Source of the DNA: Hydrangea macrophylla
Taxonomy: Eukaryota > Streptophyta > Magnoliopsida > Cornales > Hydrangeaceae
Direction: 5' to 3'
NCBI GenBank assembly: GCA_033977485.1
Contig: CM066990.1
Span: 10,567,501 to 10,631,500, forward strand
Length of the DNA: 64,000 nucleotides
Shown: positions 56,366 to 64,000 of the stretch, one piece after another
Numbering within the stretch: the first letter of the stretch is position 1
Layout of the letters: each line of letters starts with the position of its first letter
Position numbers and translations under genes: made by a program
Notes under the pieces: model-generated
Database searches by the model: none
Seen by the model: only the letters and a program-made list of their open reading frames with translations
Told to the model about the DNA's origin: nothing

Positions 56366-56411
56366 GGTTTGGGTGTATATACACCCAAAACCACTAAATG
56401 TACCAAAGTGT
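56366..56411 (-). repeat. Right terminal inverted repeat of the Mutator-like element
   Basis: GGTTTGGGTGTATATACACCC... to ACCAAAGTG, inverse of 41654-41699. LINE-2 ORF1 coding sequence begins immediately beyond. Confidence 0.6.
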
Positions 56412-57772
56412 TCTCCATGTACACGCTAGGTGCAAAATTAGAAATATCATGGACCAACATACCCCTGTCCACAAGAGCAGCCTCTCGGCCATTTAGTGAA
56501 TTAAATAATGCATTTTTGGGTTCAGCCTTGGACAACTCATCGGGTTTTGAGGAAAAAGGGATAATGCCCATATGCTTGTCCTCAGGTTGCTGTAGGCCAC
56601 CTAAATTACTACTTTGCCCATGCCTTTTTGACTCACTAGAAACAATAGTAGCATCCTCTTTAATTGTGTCCATATCCTTGCATGTAGGATTAACCAAGCC
56701 AGCTAGGTTGTTCCCACCATTCTCGGTATTTTGAATATCATTAAAATAAGGTTTCTGACCGTTAGGTCTAATTGAGGGAAAAGTGTGGGCCCTAGATTGG
56801 GTAAACTCCTTAGAAACAGCTTCGTTGTGACTTTTTGGATCAAACTGCTAATTTTTAACATTTTCAACAGATCCTGAAACAGTGTTCTTGTTATTCCCTT
56901 CATATAGAAACTTTGAACAATACTCCATGCTAGTAAAATCCTCCACTTCTGGCCTGTTATCACAAGGAATGGGGGCTCCAGGGCAAATGTCAAAAGGCTC
57001 AAGTTGAGTAGCTCTCCAGTCTCTTCCTCCTCCTCTACTCCCAGGAGCTTCCCTCTTCCCATAAGATCTAAAGGGAGTTCTTCCAGCAATAGAGGATCTT
57101 CCCCGAGGATGAACATCAGTGGGAGGAAAATCAAAATTTCCTTCTTTCTTATTTCTCATTTCAGTAATCATTTGTCTGAGGAGAGTGTTCTCATCAACAC
57201 GTTTTGAATTAATTCTTTGAGAAGCTTCATACCCAATCTTGAGTGGATGATCAACTGCCATGGCATCTACTCCATCCTCACTTTCTGAGCAAGGATCAAG
57301 GCCAGCATTCTTCTCTGCATGACCAAACTCAGGAGCACCAACATGTACCCCCTCCTTCAAAGAACTAACGGAAGCATTGCAGGAGGTAGAATTTTGAGAA
57401 GCTAACTTCATTGTTGAAATAGCACCATTAACAGCTCCCTTTTTCTTTCTTCTCAGGATCTCCTTAGAATCTTGAAGAGATTTGAAGGAGCTTCCTTCCA
57501 CTGGGCCACTCACCTCTTCATCATTGGCTCTTGAATCAACCCAATCCTCCGGGAGTTCCAGCTCCTCTTCACTCAAAGATTCAACATTAATACTATACCC
57601 AATCAAAGGAACATCATTGGAAGTATATGGAACTTCAGAATCACAGAGATCCCATCAGCATTGATCTTACTACTACTAATGGACTGTGAAGGATTTGAAA
57701 TAATAAAACCTTTTGGAACAATGCCTTCACCTACGGATTTAGATCTAACTTTGTTAACCTGACCTTTCATCA
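56412..57772 (-). pseudogene. LINE-2 ORF1, N-terminal part, cut by the Mutator-like element
   Basis: It starts near 57772 (MMKGQVNKVRSKS). After a one-base shift near 57655 the frame is open at 57606-56848, with ELELPEDW, a Gly/Arg-rich stretch (GKREAPGSRGGGRDW) and acidic segments. It shifts again to 57134-56703 and 56697-56347. NHMGIL in LINE-1 and KHMGIIPF here mark the same point just before the break, so the two LINE-2 ORF1 halves join at about 56412/41653. Confidence 0.8.
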
Positions 57773-58026
57773 TGACCTCCAATAAACAAGATAAAACAAA
57801 AAGAGATGGAAAGGGAAAAGAAAGAGGGAATTAAGAAAGGGAGAGAGTAAACAAATGAGATTGGGGATGATGAAACCCAAGATTAACCAAATTCTAGAGA
57901 GAGGTAGGAGTTTCTCTCTCTATACATTCTCTTTTGTTTATAAATGAGGATCACTGTGTTGACTTAATTGGTATGATTTATTTGAGCATGATAAATTGCT
58001 TTATGGATCAAACTCAAAATTAGAAC

Positions 58027-60118
58027 ATTATAGGTATTTGTTTTTTTTTCAGAAAAAGGTTAATTTAAACGAAAAAGAAGCCCAACGGCACTGTACAAAT
58101 GTACAAGGGGCATTCCCCAGGATATCAATCAGTACAAAAAAGAAAATGCATCCAGACAATGCAACATAGGATAGGAAATTAATAAAAAGCCGAAAACCCA
58201 GAGAATTACCCATCTTAACAAACAAATGCACCAAGAAAACTTACAAAGCTCACAAAATGAACAAAACTCAAGAGTTACATTAAGGCAAGGTCAAGCATGT
58301 CAAACATGAGGACCAAGCAAAATGTCCCTAATATGTAGTAATGGCCCATCTTTCAATGTACTGAGGAAGATGGGGATCGCTCTCCCATGTTGTTTGAGTC
58401 TGTAAGGAAATTTGGAGACAAATGTCTTGTAACACTCTTTCCTTAGGCTTCACTTCTAGTTTGAAACTTCAAGCATTCCTTTCTTTCCAAATGCTATACA
58501 CAACCAAACCAATGCACATTTTAGGAACAACCTGCCTTGGAGTCTTCCCTTTCCACTTGTTCACTGCCCAGGCCACAAGATCATCCCAAGTGGGGGTGGA
58601 ATAAGAGATTTCCAACCTATTAAGAATCCCCTACCACACATAAGAAGTATATGAGCAATTAAAGAATAAATGGTCATGAGATTCTAAAGCATTGTGATAA
58701 AGAACATAAGTAAGAGGTCCTGGTGAATAAGTATAAATTCTATCATGTGTGGATAATCTATGAAGAATAGCCAACCACAAAATAAAACTATAGCGAGGGA
58801 TATAACTCGGGAACCATGTGAGGCCATGCCAAGGGACTTTGGGATAGTGAGTTCTAACATAATCCCATGTGTTGGCAGAAGAGAACACATTATTTGGGAA
58901 GGATAACCATTGAATCACATCACTAGTGGTAGTAGGAAGAGGCAAGGAATGTAATTGGCCTCTAATATCCATTAATTCAAGAGTGTTTGTAAGAGGCCAA
59001 TTCCATTCACTTCCATTAATAACATCATAAACTTTGGAATTTAAAGGGATGGCAGCATCATATTGGACACGTCTTCCAACTCTATCCAAAATAGGACCCA
59101 TAGGATACCAGTTATCATACTAGAGAAGGGTGCCACACCAGGAGCATTGGGATGGGGTCTTGACTGCCCAAAAACTTTTCCCTTTCAACATGTAAGTATG
59201 TATCCAGTCCACCCAAAGGGACTTGGTTTTAGAAGTAAAGATGGCCCAGATATGTTTAAGATTTAAAATAGAATTCAATTGAGTAAGATTTTTAAGACTA
59301 AGTCCCCCTTCCTTCTTAGGTCTACAGACTAAATCCCAAGCAACTTTAGCACTGTGTGCCTTTTCAGTTCCTCCAGTCCAAAGGAATCTACACATTAAAC
59401 TCTCAATAAGCCTAAGGATACTTTTAGGAAGAATAAACATGGTAGCCCAATAGTTTTGTATCCCTGCAAGGATCGATTGGATAAGTTGAAGCCTGCCAGC
59501 ATATAAAAGAAATTTAGAAGTCCAAGAAGTGATTCTTGAGGTGATTTTCTGGATGAGATCATCATAGTCTCCCTTCTTTAGTCTAGTGGTGATCAACGGA
59601 ACACCCAGGTTTCATTGGGAGGGAAGCAAGGGTAAACGGGAGACAGCGACATATATCATTAGAAGTGTTTTCCTCCATTCTTGAAATAAATAAATAGCTT
59701 TTGTTATCATTAGCCTTCATGCCAGTAAAGTTCTAAAATTGATCTAAAGATTTTTTTCATAACTGATGCAGAATTCACCTCACCATTGAAAAATAAAAGA
59801 AGGTCATCAGCAAAACAAAGGTGGGAAATTTTGAGTTTATCACATCTCCAATGGTATTTAAAATGAGAGGATCGTTAGATGTTATTATGAATCAATTGGC
59901 TAAGAGTATCCATGACAATAACAAAAAGGTAAGGTGACATAGGATCACCTTGCCTAAGACCTTTAGCACCCTCAAAGTACCCTACAGATTCTCCATTAAA
60001 GTTAATAGAGTACTTAGGACTAGTAATACAAGCTCTAATCCACCCTTGCATCCTAGGAGGAAAACCAAGAACATCAAGAAGATCAAGTAAAAATTCCCAA
60101 CTCCATTATATGTATTTG
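58027..60118 (-). mobile_element. LINE-3: 5'-truncated LINE in LTR-B, with TSDs
   Basis: ATTATAGGTATTTG (58027-58040) and ATTATATGTATTTG (60105-60118) form a 14-bp TSD with one mismatch. The 2064-bp insert begins on the minus strand inside RT (EFLLDLLDVLGFPPRM near 60090) and ends with a poly(A) seen as T at 58041-58049. It contains RT with QGDPMSPYLF and FADD, thumb (59596-59120) and zf-RVT (59101-58631, HDHLFFNC) in several frames, and the GGGGAATGCCCCTTGTACAT 3' motif. Confidence 0.93.
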
Positions 60119-61572
60119 GATTATCTTTAGGGACAAGAAAATCTAGCTTCATTTGGATTTTGCTTAAATCATTCATTTTACTTGGATATTTCTTATATTT
60201 TTGGACTGCTCTATCCCAGATTTATAGCACTGCATTGTACATGCATTTCACCTATGAAGGAGTGATTTTTAGACCAGGATATAGAAGAGTTATTTATAGA
60301 TAAATGAGTTGGCTTTCTTCACAAAAAAATTGAGAAGGTTGTGAGATCTCGAACTATTAGAAAAGCTATTTTTACTAAACTACGTTTTGATGAAAATTTT
60401 TGTTTTCCAAGATTTTAAGATTTGTCTTGCATGTTGCATTTGGAATTGGTAAATTGATTTTTAGGCCTAATGTAAAACTAAGAAGTTGTATATATATGTG
60501 TGAGTTATCCTTCTAGGCTAAAAGACCCAATTGGTTATGAAGTTTTGAGCTACTAGAAACTTTCTTTAGCCATCCGGATGAACGTTTTTAAATAAATGCT
60601 TCTACTAGTTATCATTATCTTGTTTATGTCATATGCTTTTGATGAGCTGCATTGGTTACTGTTTCCATAGTGATTAGTCTGAATGATGTACGATGAGTTA
60701 GAAACATGCCATGAAGACTTAATACGTATTTGTGAAATCGTTAGTAAGTTAAGATGGTAGCTAACATGACGTAATTATCGTAACTTAATGTTGACCTTAA
60801 TGCGATTTGATAATAAGATGATTCACGCGAATGGATCTTAAGACGTAAAGAACGAGCGGTGGGCAGACGTGTTAGATAATGGCAAACCCTTCAAAAATAG
60901 ATTTTATGCAAATAGGGGACATTGATATTTGTTCCGGTAGTTTGACTTCTGGTTAAAGTTGATTCATGGACCTTTGTGTCGTGTTTGGGTATTTCTTGAG
61001 GAGTCAGCCTTTTCGTGATCTTTGTGGGGTCGATTGGTGAGGTATGATTCGTATGCTTGATTTGAGGATTGTCACTAACGTGTCTGATCAAGTGATTGTT
61101 TATGTATGTTTCGCATCCTTTATCTGTGGATCGTCCGTGATATGTTCGGTCGAATAGCTGACCTGAGATTGTTAGCGGCATGTGTGATTAAGTGATAGTT
61201 GTAGTGTGTTCCTCTTCTTGATCTATGGATCGTCCGTGACGTGTTCAGTTGGGCAGTTGACCTAAGGATCGTTAGTGACATGTGCGATCAAGCGATTCAT
61301 TGCTTAGTGTTGTTCTTTCTTGACCTGAGGATGCGTTGTACCCATAATATTGGATACCTTTGGAGTTACATCTTCTCTTAGTCAATATTGTTGGTCAGTT
61401 TAGTTCTGGGTTAAGTTTTGTATGGTATGATTGGGTTTGGGCGAGATGTGGTTTTGAGAATACGAGATGATGAATAAATACCTTAATGGTGGTAACCTTA
61501 AGGGTACCCTCACTAAGCTTAATTGCTGACGGCGTTTCATGCTGCTGGACTATCCCTATCCAGCCTTTACAG

Positions 61573-61670
61573 GTTCCGACGAAGCAGGTTACTATCAAGA
61601 TGCTAATTTTACTACTGAAGACTATGCTGGTGAAGATTACTACGAGGAATGCTACGGTTTCACTAGCTGA
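61573..61670 (+). other. Tail-peptide exon of LTR-B (98 nt)
   Basis: CCTTTACAG is followed by 98 nt open to TGA 61668-61670, ending AGEDYYEECYGFTS-stop. The stop lies 295 bp before the LTR end, as in Element 2. The open frame survives although the host LTR is old and heavily disrupted. Confidence 0.5.
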
Positions 61671-62410
61671 AGACCCTGGAGTTTTTATCCTGACGTAGTT
61701 CTGTTGTTAATATGTTTGATGATGTAATAGTCTAGTTGAAAATGTACTATGTATCTTTTAGGTATCCTTTGGGTCTGTAATATATTAATCATGTAAGACT
61801 TGAATATTTTAGATTCATGCTTCCGCCAAACATAGTCATTTTCCAGTATTATATTATTGTTGTAAGCATGTTTAGAACAATCAGGTGACATTCAACCAAT
61901 CATGTTTCTACGAACCCATAAAGGAAATTTATTTTTCCCTATTTTTGGTACTTTGGGGCGTGACAATTGGGAGCATATTTTAATGCCTAGTATTTATTAA
62001 AAATACTTCCAAGTGCTAAAGGCCTAGTTTGAGTATACTTCTATATTCAAATCCCTTTTCTGATATATTCCGACATGTTTTATCTGTAATAATTCATATT
62101 AAATACTTTATAGCTCAAAAAATTACATGGTCAGTTCCTAAGGTCTTAGAATAATGTCTAGAATGTTTCCTTTAAGTTTTGTGACCTTTCGATAGGGTTG
62201 AAAATACAGCCTATCTTTGGGGTCCACATTGGTATAGAAAACCCTGCCTTTTATGTGATAGACTCTGATTTGAGTCTAGTCAATGGCGTTAGACTTAGAA
62301 TGACACATAGATCACTACATTGAGGTTTCTATTTGCATCTGACAAAATTACCATCATACCCTTACTTTAGAAGTTCACGTTGAACTGTTATTCTATCATA
62401 TGCTTTGTAG

Positions 62411-62462
62411 GGAACCTCATTCTGATCATTAATTGAGGATGCGAAAGAGTTAATATATCGTA
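62411..62462 (+). other. Exon-like cassette in LTR-0
   Basis: Bounded by GCTTTGTAG and GTGAGTATT and 52 nt long. It sits in the same position as the 50-nt cassette of Element 1. Confidence 0.4.
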
Positions 62463-63047
62463 GTGAGTATTTACAACCTCACTCCTAATATGCCTAGGGC
62501 TGGTAGAGTATTTTGTATGTGGCTATATCTATATAGTATTCGTTGTATTGATCTCATGATATACCAATGTAATAAGATTATGAAGCTCTATTACTATGTA
62601 TTGTCATGATTAGCTGTCGTTGAATTTTACTACCATATACATGAACATGTCAAGGGTTTTATCTATATGCTATGTTGGTATCAATCTATGTTGAAAAATA
62701 CATGGCTTATATGTTATCATGTTTCTAATGATAAGATGTTAAATGAATGTAGTAAGACGAATATGGATAAGAATGATAATGCATGTGACATTGATAATGT
62801 AATCAAATGAAGAAAATTAGTATATCGATAATGTATGCCTCATTAATAAAGAAAGTTCATATACAAGTAGAGGATTGTGAACACGTGCATTCACACAACA
62901 TGGTGTCAGCATGCATTGCATAGTCTGGAATTGACGTAAAGAAATGTATGGTATAAGACCTGTTGAGGCAACCAGATCCGTAGTGATCAACGACTAATGA
63001 GCCAGGGTTTTCTTATTATTGGGCATTATTTGTCCAGTATTCTTCGA

Positions 63048-63215
63048 ACTTGGCTGGATAAGCTGGAAGTCTTTGGACTTGGTGGGACACGCTGGAAGTC
63101 TTCGGACATGGCTGGATAAGCTGGAAGTCTTCGGACATGGCTGGATAAGCTGGAAGTCTTCGGATTGGCGGGATACATAGGAAGCCTTCAGGCTTGGCTG
63201 GATAAGCTAGAATAT
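63048..63215 (+). repeat. GGCTGGATAAGCTGGAAGTC tandem array in LTR-0
   Basis: Five units of about 33 bp (GGCTGGATAAGCTGGAAGTCTTCGGACAT) show increasing divergence at the edges. A short (TA)n run follows at 63216-63233. Confidence 0.9.
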
Positions 63216-64000
63216 GTATATATATATATATATATCAGAGATGCCAATGGCAAAGCAATCTATTATTACTATATATTGAGAAAGAGGCATGTTATGCCAT
63301 AATTGATCAGAGACGTTGAAAGAGACAAGATATTATTATTCAAATTTATTATTATATTCTGAAAATGATAAGGTGATTTGGGAAGTCACAGACTCAGCGT
63401 CCCAACAGAGATAAAATGCATTGAACATGCATTAGCATGCACGAGCACGATGAGAATGATATGATAAGTGTTAATTTGATAACGAGAGTGTTAAGACCTG
63501 ATTATAAGTTGTTGGATATGAGTTGTAGTACGAGATCATGTTTTCAAGTTATGTTAATAATGGTAAATGTAAATGATTTATTTATTATGTTGTTAATACC
63601 TCTGTTATGCCCATGGAAGGAACGTCTTTTGATAAGAGACTGTGCGCATCTTAAGATGATGAATATTAATGCAAGAGTGAGTGGTTGTTATGTATATTGG
63701 TGTTATGTTGTGAGAATACTCGTCTAGCTTGCATTCAAGATGATGGTATTATGTCCTAGACAATCCAACGTCAAGATATCTTGCTGGTATAGTTAGAGAA
63801 GCGCATGGATGAGGATAAGGAGTACAGAAAGGATAAAGCAAGGCAGAAGACAAAAGATAGTTGTCTAGCAGTTATAATATTTGTGTGTAGAATCTTGTAA
63901 GCATTGTGTATTTAGTATTGGACAAGTTGAGGCCAAGTAGGCCAATTAGTTATATTATTATTTACTGTTGTTTAATGTAAACTAAGTGCAGTTTAGTTCT

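Larger units (their letters stand above)
41654..56411. mobile_element. Mutator-like element carrying Ulp1-type gene, nested in LINE-2
   Basis: The LINE-2 ORF1 sequence stops near 41654 and resumes near 56412. At these points lie inverted repeats: CACACTTTGGTACATTTGGTGG on the left and its imperfect inverse on the right (about 46 bp, including GGTGTATATAC.CCCAAACC). Inside are a FAR1-type MULE transposase (plus strand), a multi-exon Ulp1-type gene (minus strand), an unrecognised gene twice (minus strand) and three related minisatellites. Known MULEs with Ulp1-like genes (KAONASHI type in Arabidopsis) have a comparable content. I could not find the expected 8-11 bp TSD, so the exact ends are uncertain by some bases. 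Confidence 0.75.
35474..57965 (-). mobile_element. LINE-2: plant L1-type LINE with its 15-bp TSDs
   Basis: TCACTGTGTTGACTT at 35474-35488 and 57951-57965 is a perfect 15-bp TSD. The poly(A) appears as a T run at 35487-35496. Read from 57950 down, it has a 5' UTR, ORF1, then ORF2. ORF1 is interrupted by the Mutator-like element (41654-56411) and ORF2 by LINE-4 (39014-39648). Without these it is about 7 kb. It is more intact than LINE-1 but has many frameshifts. Confidence 0.93.
34703..61965 (+). mobile_element. Solo LTR-B (Element 2 family), interrupted by LINE-2 and LINE-3
   Basis: TGTAGCACC at 34703 and GGGGCGTGACA ending at 61965 are flanked by ACTGG and ATTGG, a 5-bp TSD with one transition. 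LTR sequence occupies 34703-35488, 57966-58040 and 60119-61965, about 2.7 kb in all. TATA lies at 35121, a donor-like CCTAG/GTGAGT at 35349, a tandem array at about 61060-61330 and a tail-peptide exon at 61573-61670. Relative to Element 2 the 191-bp-unit region (about 35400 to 60600 in window terms) is in inverse orientation while both ends are direct. Confidence 0.8.
61966..64000 (+). mobile_element. LTR-0 fragment 4, running out of the window
   Basis: It contains GAGTCTAGTCAATGGCGTTAG near 62273, conserved with the Element 1 LTR (GAGTCTAGTCAATGGCGTTGG at 4633), followed by a cassette exon-like segment (62411-62462) and a tandem array (63048-63215). By analogy with the other LTRs its tail-peptide exon and 3' end would lie beyond 64000. 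The 96-codon frame at 63437-63727 matches nothing I know. Confidence 0.55.

Noticed and set aside
63437..63727. 96-codon frame near the window end
   Set aside because: Lies in LTR-0, AT-rich, no homology or domain visible, no splice or promoter support.
1..64000. tRNA, rRNA, organelle or host single-copy genes
   Set aside because: I looked for cloverleaf-like A/B boxes and for conserved enzyme or structural protein motifs and found none outside mobile elements.

Overview
This window is plant nuclear heterochromatin, and no ordinary host gene is recognisable in it. The evidence for a plant, probably a eudicot although the species is not resolved, is the set of repeats: a Ty3/gypsy chromovirus of Tekay type with tRNA-iMet primer sites, plant L1-type LINEs with DUF4283-like/CCHC ORF1 and zf-RVT ends, a FAR1-like Mutator transposase, and a Ulp1-type gene with plant introns.

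The layout is a stack of nested insertions, ordered by target-site duplications (TSDs). The substrate is an old plus-strand LTR ('LTR-0') surviving as 2254-2386, 13570-14869, 34217-34702 and 61966-64000. A minus-strand LTR (LTR-A) fills 1-2253. Element 1 (2387-13564, TSD TCTCT) is a young LTR retrotransposon with 3.9-kb LTRs. LINE-1 (14884-34202, 14-bp TSD) is split by Element 2 (15517-28373), whose 3' LTR is itself split by minus-strand solo LTR-C (24190-26846, TSD GGTGT). Solo LTR-B (34703-61965) is split by LINE-2 (35489-57950, minus, 15-bp TSD) and LINE-3 (58041-60104, minus, 14-bp TSD). LINE-2 carries a plus-strand LINE-4 fragment (39014-39648) and a ~14.8-kb Mutator-like element (about 41654-56411).

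Element 1 has one 1006-codon open frame in which a proline/acidic protein is fused to the end of reverse transcriptase, then RNase H, integrase and chromodomain; gag, protease and the front of RT are absent. Element 2 carries a decayed relative of the acidic protein and two CCHC zinc-knuckle regions but no pol, so it looks non-autonomous. The Mutator-like element carries a FAR1-type transposase with two introns on the plus strand, a multi-exon Ulp1-type gene on the minus strand, an unrecognised gene present twice, and three minisatellite arrays.

The least expected signal is in the LTRs. Five otherwise diverged LTR groups (A, C, Element 1, Element 2 and B) share one plan: TATA box, 5' leader, GTGAGT-like splice donor, a group-specific tandem array, then a short exon-like open segment (98 nt in three copies) encoding a Tyr/Asp/Glu-rich tail that ends in Ala/Thr-Ser-stop about 295-350 bp before the LTR end. 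LTR-0 shows the first parts of the plan but runs out of the window. Splice acceptors sit 3-5 nt before the ATG of the acidic ORF in both elements. Most coding breaks are TGA or TAG at former CGA or CAG codons, as expected from decay of methylated DNA.
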